Below are positions 1 through 8,878 of a stretch of DNA of 13,155 bases, one piece after another. The DNA comes from Bacteroidota bacterium (GTDB lineage Bacteria; CLD3; SB21). The DNA lies in NCBI GenBank assembly GCA_020438245.1, contig JAGQUY010000104.1, forward strand, positions 1 through 13,155, read 5' to 3'. The translations under genes were made by a program, and so were the position numbers. Numbering within the stretch: position 1 is the stretch's first letter; each line of letters starts with the position of its first letter. Below the pieces are notes generated by a model. That model had not been told where the DNA came from, searched no databases, and saw nothing but the letters and a program-made list of their open reading frames with translations.

Positions 1-582
1 TTGTCTTTGCGTTTCAATTTTTTTCAACTCTTCTTTCAGGAGGGCGATTCTTGTTCCAACCAATCTGCGATCGGTTTCAAGCTGAGTCTCGCCTGGTCCT
101 TTTGTGAAAACGCCTCCACCGGCCTGACGCTCAAGATGGCTCCAAGCACGCGTCAATCGCGGGAGCAGATACTCCAATTGGGCGAGTTCAACCTGGGTTT
201 TTGCTTCCCGCGTTCTTGCGCGTTTGGCAAAAATATCCAAAATAAGCGCACTGCGGTCGATTACCTTGCAACGAACGGCTTTTTCCAAATTTCGTGATTG
301 GGCTGGAGACAAATCCTCGTCAAAGATGACTACTTGTATGGATTCGGCTTCCACCCGGCCGGCGATCTCATTGACTTTTCCTTTGCCGATATAGGTCGCG
401 GGATCGATTTGCCGGACTATTTGAATGGTCGTATCGATTATTTCGACGCCTGCGGTGTCTGCCAACAGAGCCAGCTCATCCAAGTGGTCCGGTACGGCAT
501 CCCGATCGGTGGAGCGACCCAGCCCAACCAACAGGGCCCGCTCCTTGGCCGGCCGTGTTTTGTGAGACTTAATTTTGCTCAT
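1..582 (-). CDS. hflX: GTPase HflX, N-terminal part (3' end runs off the window)
   Basis: HflX is a ribosome-binding GTPase that splits or rescues stalled 70S ribosomes, notably under heat stress; it acts in the cytoplasm. Only the first 194 codons are present. They cover the N-terminal HflX domain: the TYIGKGKVNEI segment at residues 63-73, the VIDRSALILDIFAKRARTREA-type block at about 107-127, the LAQLEYLLPRLTR helix at 133-145, and the hallmark GPGETQLETDRR linker at 162-173 that precedes the G domain. Walker A and the other G motifs would lie beyond the left edge. The ATG at 580-582 is chosen because a GGAGG ribosome binding site (plus-strand CCTCC at 589-593) sits 6 nt upstream and the protein then begins in the usual place. 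It overlaps the end of the upstream DUF2130 gene by 14 nt, which suggests translational coupling. Family assignment is secure; whether the missing part is intact cannot be seen. Confidence 0.95.
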   Translation of the reverse strand, partial: MSKIKSHKTRPAKERALLVGLGRSTDRDAVPDHLDELALLADTAGVEIIDTTIQIVRQIDPATYIGKGKVNEIAGRVEAESIQVVIFDEDLSPAQSRNLEKAVRCKVIDRSALILDIFAKRARTREAKTQVELAQLEYLLPRLTRAWSHLERQAGGGVFTKGPGETQLETDRRLVGTRIALLKEELKKIETQRQ

Positions 583-1720
583 CGGGATCCTCCAAGGGAA
601 GTTCCAGGGTTGAAACTACCGGAAGGGAGATACCCATGATCCCTTCAAGTTCGCCATAGAGCCGGGTCGTATTTTGAATGACGCGCTCAATCTGTTTTTC
701 ACGCTTTTGCCACAATCGGTCCATGGCCCTTTTTTCCGTATCCAGGTCGGCTTTCATTCCACTGAAGGTTTCGACGACGGCTTCTATCCTTTGTCGGAAC
801 TCCGGCCCCGACAAATAACTGTACAGTAATTCCATTTTTTCGTTTTTTCCGATGAGGGCGGTTCTTGTTTGGGAGACTTCAATCATTCCGGCACGCAATA
901 CCGACGCCAATCCCATGGCCGTCGAAAAATCAGAAACCCAGATGCCTTCCACGTTGCCAATGAAGGCGATCTCTTTGGGCAGTGCGGCAGAAACGATAAC
1001 GGCGACGTTGGATTTGATCTCTCGTTGATCGTCTTTCAACTTCTGTATCCATTGATCGCTCCACGTCTTTGTTCTTTTTGACTCCCAGAGAATTGAACCG
1101 CATTTCTGGCCTGCCCGTGAGAAGACTTCCTGTATCACATCCGCACCACGAATACCTTTCGGAACAGGCTTGATATCATCATGAGGGAATTCGGAACGGA
1201 GCCATTGTTCGAGTTCTACCTCCATGATTTCGCCCTGAGCCTGCTGGGAACCTTGTCCCGCTCTTCGGCTCAATTCGTCAATTTGTTTTCGAAGATCGGC
1301 AATATGTTTGTCTTTCTCCGCGTCCTTCAATCGAATTTCTTCAAGAACCCTTGAGCGGGCATCGTCTGATATTTTCTGGCGTTCGTCGGTCAGTTTTCTT
1401 TCCATCTCCAGTCTCAAAACTTGCTCGCGGTCTTCCAGTTCGCGTTTTTTCTGTAACAATTCAATCTCACGCTGCTGTGCTTCTTTCAGCCGATCTTCCT
1501 TGGAGCGCAAGTTAACCTCAAGGTCTTTCAGAGAATTCTGGAGCTCCTCGTCCTTTTCCTTCTTGATTTTTTCTTCCCGCTTCAGAAGTTCGTCTTTGAA
1601 TTTTTTGTTATATTCCTGTCTCAACTGCTCTTCAACCTGAGTCTTCACCTGTGCGCTGAAAGCCTCGTTGAGTTCGATGGTGTTTTGGCAACGGGGACAT
1701 TTGATGGTTTGTGAAGTCAT
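569..1720 (-). CDS. DUF2130 coiled-coil protein with possible PD-(D/E)XK nuclease core
   Basis: This 383-residue protein matches the DUF2130 (COG4487-like) family, whose function is not established. It opens with a single CPRC pair (residues 8-11), like half of a zinc ribbon. A long, highly charged coiled coil follows at about 25-155, rich in Glu, Lys, Arg and Gln. The globular DUF2130 domain covers about 165-300, and a second helical stretch about 305-360. In the globular domain, E171, D194 (GAD), E213-S-K215 (on a predicted strand, GSILWESK) and a following helix with Q223/Q226 fall in the order expected of a PD-(D/E)XK nuclease core; that reading is my inference. No signal peptide or membrane segment is visible. 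The ATG lies 8 nt after the dgt stop, with an AAGG-type ribosome site inside that stop region. Its company (AddAB, dGTPase) fits a role in DNA metabolism, but no substrate can be named. Confidence 0.9.
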   Translation of the reverse strand: MTSQTIKCPRCQNTIELNEAFSAQVKTQVEEQLRQEYNKKFKDELLKREEKIKKEKDEELQNSLKDLEVNLRSKEDRLKEAQQREIELLQKKRELEDREQVLRLEMERKLTDERQKISDDARSRVLEEIRLKDAEKDKHIADLRKQIDELSRRAGQGSQQAQGEIMEVELEQWLRSEFPHDDIKPVPKGIRGADVIQEVFSRAGQKCGSILWESKRTKTWSDQWIQKLKDDQREIKSNVAVIVSAALPKEIAFIGNVEGIWVSDFSTAMGLASVLRAGMIEVSQTRTALIGKNEKMELLYSYLSGPEFRQRIEAVVETFSGMKADLDTEKRAMDRLWQKREKQIERVIQNTTRLYGELEGIMGISLPVVSTLELPLEDPDEQN

Positions 1721-1728
1721 GACGTGCC

Positions 1729-2997
1729 TTAGACTAAGTCCATAATTGAACCGAATTCCGGATCGAAGAACCGTTTGTATGTACGGGTGGCAAATCCATC
1801 CGTCATGCCCGCAATATAATCACAGACCAGACGCGCTCTTCGTCTTGCGTCCTTTTCCGCGCGCACGAAGGTCTCCGTGTGGCCGGGGAGCAGGACAAAT
1901 CGGGAATCCGGGTTGGTCAGATAGTGTTCTGCGAATGCATCAAAAATGTTCTTGAGCATGAAGTCGGCTTTGTATTCCAACTGATAAATTTGTGGAGACC
2001 AAAAAACCAATTCTCTGGAAATTCGGCCGTATAGATCGGCCTCAGCACGGACCGCCGGATCGATCACAAACTTGAATTGATACCGGTTGGTGTGGGAGGC
2101 CATGAAGTTGCTATCCTTTTCCAATGTAGTTGAACGAATAAATTCTCCGATCTTCCGACTGAAAAATCTGTTCAAATCTCCTTGCCGAATATTTCCGATA
2201 AGATTTTCAATGTGCCGAGTTTCATCGGAGCTCAACGACTGTCCGTTCATCCATTCTTCAATCTTTAGAGTTGTAATCAATCCGGATGTAATACCATCCA
2301 TGAGATCGTTGATGGAGTAGGCCGTGTCATCTGCCCAGTCCATGATTTGGCACTCTATGCTCCGGAAGCGGTTTAAATCGATATCCGATGGTAACCGAGA
2401 ACCGTCGTAGACGAAGTCAATATAGGCGACCTGCTCATCGTAAAGAAAGTGATTCCTTGGCGGCAGATCACCCTGGAAGGACTGACCGAACAATTTCTTA
2501 TATTTCATAATGCCGTCGAGGAAGGCTCTGGTTGGATTCATTCCCTCACGTCCGTTGGAGACGGAGTAAATGGTTTCGGCAATCATACGCAGGGTCTGCG
2601 CGTTACCCTCGAATCCTCCGTATGGGCTCATCCTTTCATTCAGCGTAAATTCTCCAGCATGACCGAATGGCGGGTGTCCCAGGTCGTGCGCGAGACACAC
2701 GGCTTCAACCAAGTCGCTATCGATGTAGAAGTGCTCACCTAGATGGGGTGAGTGATTGCGAAGGTACTGGCAAATAGACCGGCCGATCTGTGCAACCTCG
2801 ATACTGTGAGTTAGGCGGGTTCGATAAAAATCATATTCGCCGGAGAAGAAAACCTGTGTCTTGGCCTGTAGCCGCCTGAAACTGGAGGTATAAATAATTC
2901 GGTCACGATCCTGCTGGAACGGACTGCGTTCGTAAGCCTTTCTTGATTCATCGGGTTTCAGCGGGCACGAGTCGAAGTCGTTGTAAAATGTATTCAA
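1729..2997 (-). CDS. dgt: dGTPase-like HD-domain deoxynucleoside triphosphate triphosphohydrolase
   Basis: This enzyme removes triphosphate from dNTPs (classically dGTP to deoxyguanosine plus PPPi) and so tunes the dNTP pool. The sequence shows the full HD-hydrolase metal site: H64 (RLTHSIEV), H104-D105 (CLAHDLGHPPFGH) with H108 and H113 nearby, and D223 in DWADDTAYS. The family signatures SPFQQDRDRIIYTSSFRRLQ (25-44) and FEGNAQTLR (129-137) are also intact. At 422 residues it is between the shorter dGTPase-like proteins and E. coli Dgt. The start is a TTG at 2995-2997 that overlaps the addB stop as TTGA; the next in-frame ATG (M123) lies after the HD motif and cannot be the start. A purine-rich AAAGGAACTTAAGGA precedes it. 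Reinitiation after addB is likely. Substrate preference among dNTPs cannot be read from sequence. Some dGTPases act in phage defence, but nothing here proves that role. Confidence 0.95.
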   Translation of the reverse strand: MNTFYNDFDSCPLKPDESRKAYERSPFQQDRDRIIYTSSFRRLQAKTQVFFSGEYDFYRTRLTHSIEVAQIGRSICQYLRNHSPHLGEHFYIDSDLVEAVCLAHDLGHPPFGHAGEFTLNERMSPYGGFEGNAQTLRMIAETIYSVSNGREGMNPTRAFLDGIMKYKKLFGQSFQGDLPPRNHFLYDEQVAYIDFVYDGSRLPSDIDLNRFRSIECQIMDWADDTAYSINDLMDGITSGLITTLKIEEWMNGQSLSSDETRHIENLIGNIRQGDLNRFFSRKIGEFIRSTTLEKDSNFMASHTNRYQFKFVIDPAVRAEADLYGRISRELVFWSPQIYQLEYKADFMLKNIFDAFAEHYLTNPDSRFVLLPGHTETFVRAEKDARRRARLVCDYIAGMTDGFATRTYKRFFDPEFGSIMDLV

Positions 2998-5771
2998 TCC
3001 TTAAGTTCCTTTGTGCGACGGTTGCAAATCGTGGTAAACTCGCAATAATTGCAATGCTGGAGATCCGGGGTCTGTTGAAATGGTTTGGCTGGGTCGAAAA
3101 GGTCGGACAGCAGTTTTTTCAATACTTCACCGAATTCGATCAATTGCTCCTCGCGAACCATATAATCGGTTTTTGCCGCCTGATTCGCAATGTTTTTCAA
3201 CTCGACGGGATTTCGTCGGAGCCAATAAATAGAGGGCAGCAGGGTGTTAAACTCGTTTGAGCGGCCATACGCAAGTGCATAGGTCATGAGCTGCAAAAGC
3301 ACGCCATATTTATGATCTTCAATCAGTGCAGGCAATCCACCGACTGGAAGCTCCAACTCGCCAGGTGTTCCCGTCTTATAATCGATGATCCGATGAAGTC
3401 CTTTTTCACGTTCGATGCGGTCCATACGACCTTTGATATTTACCGATTTCGGTTGGCCATTGATCGAAAGCTCTAGAGCCGTGGAAACCTCGTGCTCGAC
3501 GGCTTCAATATGGATTGAGCCCGATGAGGAAATTCTATTGAGTTCGGCCTTCCAAAACCACTCCATGGTCTCTGACGCCAATTCGAAAATGATATGATTC
3601 TTACCAGAGTCGATAGACGGTATATGGTGAAGACCAAAGGCATCTTTCAGAGAAGATCGTGAAAGCCTCTGTTTTTCAAGAATCCATTCAGTGCTGAGTT
3701 TTTTACCTCTCAGCTCGTTGTACATGGACTCCAGAACATGATGGACGATATTCCCGACGGTATTGACCTCGGCCGTTTCTTCAATCTCCTCCTGTTCTTT
3801 CAAACCGGCGACATACTTGAAAAAAAAGCGGAGCGGACAACGGATGAATTCGCGAATACCGGTGGGGCTCAGTCCACGTTCTGCCAAACGATCGAGTTGA
3901 GCCATAACAAGAGAATCTTTTTCTATAACGATTGCCTGTTCGCGCCGGCCCGGCCCCAGTGGCGTAGTCACCAGTCGATCGATCATCGCGGCAGAGGAGT
4001 TTATCTGCGGCAGTTCGTGGACCAACTGTGTAACAAATCGACTGACTTCGCCGCGACCAAATTCATCGGTTTGAGTATTGTAGATCAAACTCACCCTGCG
4101 TGCGCGCTGAATGAGACGGTAAAAATTATAAGCATAGATCGCGTCGCGCTCCGTATGAGTAGGTAAGTGTGCCCATCGCCTAACCTCAAAAGGAATCAGA
4201 GAAGGCCGCGTCTTTCCCAGCGGCAGAATATCCTCATTCATTCCAAGCACGATTACATTTTCGAAATCAAGCGATCTCGTTTCCAGTATACCCATGATTT
4301 GAAGTCCTACCAAGGGCTCACCGGAAAAGGGTACCCTGATTGACCGCATCATTTCAATCAACAATTCACAAAGGAACGAAAGCTCTACGTTTACACCATG
4401 GTTCTTGATCATCGCTTCCAGGCGCTGATGAAGCAATGAAAACTGAAACAGATTCTCGATTTCGATGGGAGACCGGTTTGTTATGAAAACATTTCTCAGC
4501 TCGTCGACCATTTCTCGCAGCGACTGCAGAACATCGGCAGCCGTTGTCCAGGGAAGCCGGACGAAAGTGTTCTTGTCAGTCCCGATCAGATTTGCCAGCA
4601 ATTGAGGTTGAACCCAAACCAGGTTTTCAGCCAGCATTTTCCGCTTTAGCTCAAATACGGATTTTTGATCGGTCGTCAAGTCCAGGAAATACGGATTGTC
4701 CATCAACGATTGCACATCCTCGTGATAGTAAAGACCGTCTTTGGAATGCAAATGAAGTTCAAAAATCGTTTTGATGAATTCCGCCAGGTTGGATTGGCCC
4801 AAGCGTAAACCCATGCTGACGTTAAACGCGCCAAGTGATTCAGGCAAATGGTGAAGCAGAGGCATTAGAAGACTTTCATCTGCCAGAACAATCGCGGTGG
4901 ACTCATAGGAGGAAAAGGCCGACAACAACTGAACCGCCATCCGAACCTGACCGATGCGTTGTGCGACTCCGATAATTTCAACGGTTTTCGGTGCGGTTTC
5001 TAACTCATTGCCTTGCCATTGCATGGATCTTGCCCAGGTCTTCTGATATTTCCGAATAAAATGGCCGGCTTCACGGTACCTCGTTTCAACGTAGTAACGG
5101 TCCATGTCCCAATAGACCGTGGCAAGCTTTTCTTTAACAAGTGCCTTGAAGAGAGTCTCTTCGGCGGCGGTCAGGGCATTAAACCCCGCAAAAACGATAG
5201 GTGTGTTTGAAAACCTTTGCAGGTGATCCTGAATCGTTTCAGCCGCCAGACGGAATAGGAGTCCTTTATAGGCCATATGTTGAGATTCAAGCCGCTGTCT
5301 GAGCGCAGAGTACCACGTGGGAATTTCTGCCCAGAATTCCAGATATCGTTTTTGACGAGGAGTTGATTCACTTCCGGGTTCCCATGCATTCATCGATTGT
5401 AGATTTTTCACATGATTCAGAATCTCTTCGGGCGGGGCGAGGTATGCATCGATGTCATCAAAGTCGTTTAAAAGAATTGGCGCCCATCCTGCAAACGCCG
5501 AAAACGAATCCGTACCTCCGGTCTGTTGATAAACTTGGTAAAATTCAAACAGCAGGTCGACGGGGTCCAGAACTCTAAATGGACAAAGGAGGCTGGCAAA
5601 CTCCTCGATAGTCATTACCTGTGGCATTCGAAGAGTCGAAGTTGTTTTAGCCGCAAAGATGTGCTTGAAGTACAGTCCGGCCCGTCGACTTTGAAACACG
5701 ACAAGAGGGTCGCGAGAGGTGGCTACCATCTTAAGGACTTCTTCTGCGATCTGATCGAGAAAGCGGCTCAT
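2994..5771 (-). CDS. addB: AddB-like subunit: inactivated helicase fold plus PD-(D/E)XK nuclease with Fe-S cysteines
   Basis: AddB partners AddA to resect double-strand DNA ends for RecA-dependent repair; its nuclease cuts one strand. The N-terminus has a degenerate motif I (VVFQSRRAGLYFKHIF, 24-39) with no GKT/GKS, so ATP hydrolysis is unlikely here. A relic of helicase motifs V/VI appears as LQIMGILETRSLDFENVIVLG (490-510). The C-terminal nuclease is complete: GNIVHHVLE with H677, D784 (GRMDR), D797-Y-K799-T-G, and Q827 with Y831. Four cysteines, C645 (just before the nuclease), C907, C910 and C916 (C-x2-C-x5-C), match the Fe-S cluster arrangement known for Bacillus AddB. The 925 residues are shorter than Bacillus AddB (about 1160), in line with the compact form I associate with Bacteroidota-type bacteria. 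The ATG at 5769-5771 overlaps the addA stop as ATGA, with GGTGA upstream, implying coupled synthesis with its partner. Confidence 0.9.
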   Translation of the reverse strand: MSRFLDQIAEEVLKMVATSRDPLVVFQSRRAGLYFKHIFAAKTTSTLRMPQVMTIEEFASLLCPFRVLDPVDLLFEFYQVYQQTGGTDSFSAFAGWAPILLNDFDDIDAYLAPPEEILNHVKNLQSMNAWEPGSESTPRQKRYLEFWAEIPTWYSALRQRLESQHMAYKGLLFRLAAETIQDHLQRFSNTPIVFAGFNALTAAEETLFKALVKEKLATVYWDMDRYYVETRYREAGHFIRKYQKTWARSMQWQGNELETAPKTVEIIGVAQRIGQVRMAVQLLSAFSSYESTAIVLADESLLMPLLHHLPESLGAFNVSMGLRLGQSNLAEFIKTIFELHLHSKDGLYYHEDVQSLMDNPYFLDLTTDQKSVFELKRKMLAENLVWVQPQLLANLIGTDKNTFVRLPWTTAADVLQSLREMVDELRNVFITNRSPIEIENLFQFSLLHQRLEAMIKNHGVNVELSFLCELLIEMMRSIRVPFSGEPLVGLQIMGILETRSLDFENVIVLGMNEDILPLGKTRPSLIPFEVRRWAHLPTHTERDAIYAYNFYRLIQRARRVSLIYNTQTDEFGRGEVSRFVTQLVHELPQINSSAAMIDRLVTTPLGPGRREQAIVIEKDSLVMAQLDRLAERGLSPTGIREFIRCPLRFFFKYVAGLKEQEEIEETAEVNTVGNIVHHVLESMYNELRGKKLSTEWILEKQRLSRSSLKDAFGLHHIPSIDSGKNHIIFELASETMEWFWKAELNRISSSGSIHIEAVEHEVSTALELSINGQPKSVNIKGRMDRIEREKGLHRIIDYKTGTPGELELPVGGLPALIEDHKYGVLLQLMTYALAYGRSNEFNTLLPSIYWLRRNPVELKNIANQAAKTDYMVREEQLIEFGEVLKKLLSDLFDPAKPFQQTPDLQHCNYCEFTTICNRRTKELKD

Positions 5772-8700
5772 CGTACTTTCACCAGATTCAGAGGGTCGGT
5801 GTAGATCAGGAAAGCTTCGACGTTTTCAAAGCCCAGCGAATTCACTGCATCCGCATACCGTTCAACTTGTTGACGATCATTCTTATCGGGATGCCCTGTT
5901 TTGAAGTCGAGCACGGTGGCTTTGCCGGATTCTTCGATAAGTCGGTCAAGCCTCATGATCTCACCCTGATGAACGATCTCCATTTCCGTTCGGACCGTCA
6001 GTCCCACGCTGAAAAATCGTCCGATTTCACTGTGCTCGACCAAATTGGTCAGCGACACTCGAGTTGCATCAGCTTGCTCATGTGTCAGAATCCCTTCGTT
6101 TTGAAAGGTGACGAGCACGGGTGAAATGTCGGCCGCCGTTCTTATATGGGAAAGAACTCCATGTAACAGGATGCCCTGTTTCCGCAATTGGGCTGCATCG
6201 GAACCCCAGACCTCCTGATACCGGGAACGAATCCGAAGGTTCGAACGGGATTGAACGGGGATGGTCGTAGTGTTTTCAAGCGCATCGTTTGGTTTTATGC
6301 CTTGCTGGGTTGCAGCGGCAGCATGACCCCATTCGTACAAACCGGGTGCGGTTTCTCTCGCGCGCATCGAATCAAGAAATATCGAGAGGATCGCAGACGT
6401 CCCTTTGACTTCATTCTTTGGCTCCTGCGCGACGGTGAACAGATGCAGTTCGTAAATTGACCGTGTTGTCGCGACATACAGGAGATTCAGGCCATCGGTT
6501 TTGTTCCGCCCCATCTCTTCTTCATAGAGAGCTTGCTTGCCCGCATGGTTGAGGCCGCTGGTCATCGATACCAGGGTTTCCGGCATGTCATCATACCCGG
6601 TTTCAACCCGCACGAGATCCCGGCTTCCACTGAACGTCCATGTTGCCTGCGGGATCAGGACAACGGGAAATTGAAGGCCTTTGGCCTTATGGATGGTGAG
6701 GATGCGGATGGCATCCGCTTCGTCAGGCAAAACAATAGAAAGAGGGTTGGGTTTTGATTGCCACCACTGCAGAAAATCAGGCGGATCCTGACCGTAGTCT
6801 TCTGCAAAGGCAATGACTGCATCAAGAAAGTGTTGTACGTACGCGTCCGGTTGCGGCTCCAGATTGAATATTCGGATGAGTTCCACCGTAAGATCAAGCA
6901 ACGGCAATCGGGACAAACTTCTTGTGGAAAAAGAGACCCCGTTGCTTTCGAACCACTTCAGGAATGCTGTTCTGTCACGGCAAGAGAGATAATCCGGAGA
7001 GTTGCCGGCCACTTCCGAAAACAGGTGCATCATGTCACTCCGCGCAATTAGATCGTCCCGATCGGCCAGATACCTGAAGCAAGCCAGTAGCAAAAGAACC
7101 TTCGGTGAACGATCCAGATGCAACGATTCTGCCGTCACGATGTCATAATAGTTCTTAATTTCGTCTGCAATGTCGGCTGCTTCGGAATTCAAACGCGTGA
7201 GAATTGCGATGTCCTTCAGACGGAACCCTCTTTCCAGAATAGCTGCGAGGTGACCCCGCAGATGAATCAGGTAGTCTTGCTGGTAGGCTTTTCTATCGAT
7301 AGCTCTGACCGTGACATATCCGCCATCACGATTCTCGGGAACTGTTTGCCGGTAATGATCATAAAAGTCCTGATGATCAACCAAACCACGAGCGACACTG
7401 AACAAGTCGTTATTAAAGTTCACAATTTCCGATAAGCTTCGGTAATTGATGTCCGGTGTTTCAAGTTGGTGAGCCTCGGTGAGTGTGTTTTCCATCAGCG
7501 ATGCATCAGGATGCTCGGAGACTAACGAAGGCAAGCGAACGAATTGCTCCGCGTCTCCGCCGCGCCAGCGGTAGATGGCTTGTTTGGGATCGCCGACCAC
7601 CATGCCAAAACCTCCAGCCGCAATGGCATTATGAAACAACGGCAAAAGGTTTTCCCACTGTGAGGTTGAGGTATCCTGAAATTCGTCAACCAGATAATGC
7701 AGATAGTAGTCACCAACCCGCTCGTAGATAAACGGGACCGGTTCCTCCTCCACAATAGGGCGGATCAATCGATTAAAATCGGTTATCGTGACAACCCGAT
7801 CAATTTTCTTGAGCTCTTCAAACTTAGTCAAAACAGGCAAAAGGGTTCCGAGGACGTGCATCTTGTTCAGCATCAAATGACAAATATTATGTCTCCGGGA
7901 AATAGCAGTGATTCCCTCATAACATTTTGTCAGCTCGTCCCTGATCTGCTCGATTTTTCTTCGAGCCGATGCATTGGATTTCGTGCTATGCCATTTACCT
8001 CTTTCAAACACGGAGTTGATATTATTGTTTGGTGTGACGAGTTGTTTTGGTTGGATCCTGTATTTTTCAAAATAGCCGGCGATGCCCCTTTCTCCGTGTG
8101 AGAAGTCGGCTGGAGTCAGACCAAAGCTTTCTATCAGTACGTGCGCTTGCGCACAACATTGAGCGATTTGTTGAGAACTGGATTCATACTCGCTTTCGAT
8201 CGCTCCTTTGACTGTTTTGAGGGCGTCATAATCGATACCGTGTTGATTGACCCAGTTCATTATTTCATCAGAGTTGTAGACAGAAGTTGCCAGCTCGAGG
8301 ACCGACCGGTCAATGGATTGCGGGCTTTGGCCTCGGGAAAGCCGCTCTCGAGCCACGTCAAACCAGAATTGACTGCCTGCCTGATCGGGGCCGATCGTAT
8401 CCATGACCTCATCGACCGCCCTGCGCATTCGCGGCCCATAGTCTACCTCGACTTTGAATTCCCAAGCCAACCCAAGGTCTTTCGCAAAACTCCGGACCAC
8501 GCCGAGCAGAAAACTGTCAATCGTACAAATGGAGAAGTCGGCGTATCGGTGGAGAATTTGATTCAGCAGATCGCGTGATGCGTCTTGGAGCTGGACGTCC
8601 GACAAACCGGTCAGGGAACGCAGATCAGCGACCATCTGAGCAGTCTGGCCCGCAGGCAAAGTTGAGGACGAACAATCAGACAAGAATTCGATGATCCGCC

Positions 8701-8851
8701 GTTTCATCTCGGCCGCGGCGCTATTGGTGAACGTCACGGCGAGAATCCGGCCAAATGCATCCGGCTTTGGCAATGCAAGCTGCAAATAGCGTAGAACAAG
8801 AGTAGTGGTTTTACCGGAGCCGGCAGACGCCCGGCTGATGAGGAATTGCAT
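5768..8851 (-). CDS. addA: AddA-like UvrD/Rep helicase with C-terminal nuclease
   Basis: AddA is the motor helicase-nuclease of the AddAB complex that unwinds and degrades DNA from double-strand breaks. Numbering from the chosen start (1027 residues), the superfamily 1A motifs appear in order: Walker A ASAGSGKTT (8-16), TFTNSAAAEM (40-49), TIDSF (110-114), Walker B LVDEFQDTS (387-395), VVGDPKQAIYRWRGGD (418-433), NYRS (469-472), ILTIHKAKGLQF (717-728) and LLYVATTR (790-797). The nuclease domain follows: H897 (LLHGVLSHI), D969 (MRLDR), D982-F-K984-T-G, and Q995 with Y999. All catalytic residues look intact. The ATG at 8849-8851 is preferred because Walker A then starts at residue 8, as is usual, although no strong ribosome site precedes it. 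The frame is open up to 8989, so an ATG at 8885-8887 is possible, but its added residues show no conservation-like features. It is first in the leftward unit. Confidence 0.94.
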   Translation of the reverse strand: MQFLISRASAGSGKTTTLVLRYLQLALPKPDAFGRILAVTFTNSAAAEMKRRIIEFLSDCSSSTLPAGQTAQMVADLRSLTGLSDVQLQDASRDLLNQILHRYADFSICTIDSFLLGVVRSFAKDLGLAWEFKVEVDYGPRMRRAVDEVMDTIGPDQAGSQFWFDVARERLSRGQSPQSIDRSVLELATSVYNSDEIMNWVNQHGIDYDALKTVKGAIESEYESSSQQIAQCCAQAHVLIESFGLTPADFSHGERGIAGYFEKYRIQPKQLVTPNNNINSVFERGKWHSTKSNASARRKIEQIRDELTKCYEGITAISRRHNICHLMLNKMHVLGTLLPVLTKFEELKKIDRVVTITDFNRLIRPIVEEEPVPFIYERVGDYYLHYLVDEFQDTSTSQWENLLPLFHNAIAAGGFGMVVGDPKQAIYRWRGGDAEQFVRLPSLVSEHPDASLMENTLTEAHQLETPDINYRSLSEIVNFNNDLFSVARGLVDHQDFYDHYRQTVPENRDGGYVTVRAIDRKAYQQDYLIHLRGHLAAILERGFRLKDIAILTRLNSEAADIADEIKNYYDIVTAESLHLDRSPKVLLLLACFRYLADRDDLIARSDMMHLFSEVAGNSPDYLSCRDRTAFLKWFESNGVSFSTRSLSRLPLLDLTVELIRIFNLEPQPDAYVQHFLDAVIAFAEDYGQDPPDFLQWWQSKPNPLSIVLPDEADAIRILTIHKAKGLQFPVVLIPQATWTFSGSRDLVRVETGYDDMPETLVSMTSGLNHAGKQALYEEEMGRNKTDGLNLLYVATTRSIYELHLFTVAQEPKNEVKGTSAILSIFLDSMRARETAPGLYEWGHAAAATQQGIKPNDALENTTTIPVQSRSNLRIRSRYQEVWGSDAAQLRKQGILLHGVLSHIRTAADISPVLVTFQNEGILTHEQADATRVSLTNLVEHSEIGRFFSVGLTVRTEMEIVHQGEIMRLDRLIEESGKATVLDFKTGHPDKNDRQQVERYADAVNSLGFENVEAFLIYTDPLNLVKVR

Positions 8852-8868
8852 GATTTTGAGTGTAGGAA

Positions 8869-8878
8869 AATTCGAATT
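8869..8878. repeat. Perfect 10-bp palindrome AATTCGAATT (possible operator)
   Basis: AATTCGAATT equals its own reverse complement. It lies 18 nt upstream of the addA start and shares the core ATTCGAAT with the longer palindrome 56 nt away (centre to centre). A 10-bp palindrome in AT-rich DNA can occur by chance; the shared half-site in one short divergent spacer is what makes it worth noting. Confidence 0.35.

Noticed and set aside
1..639. Plus-strand open frames at the left edge
   Set aside because: The minus strand here encodes an unmistakable HflX N-terminal domain with a ribosome binding site, so the plus-strand frames are shadows.
1308..1640. Ser/Arg/Phe-rich 110-codon frame opposite the DUF2130 coiled coil
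   Set aside because: The low-complexity Ser/Phe content is the antisense image of Glu/Lys-rich codons in the real gene.
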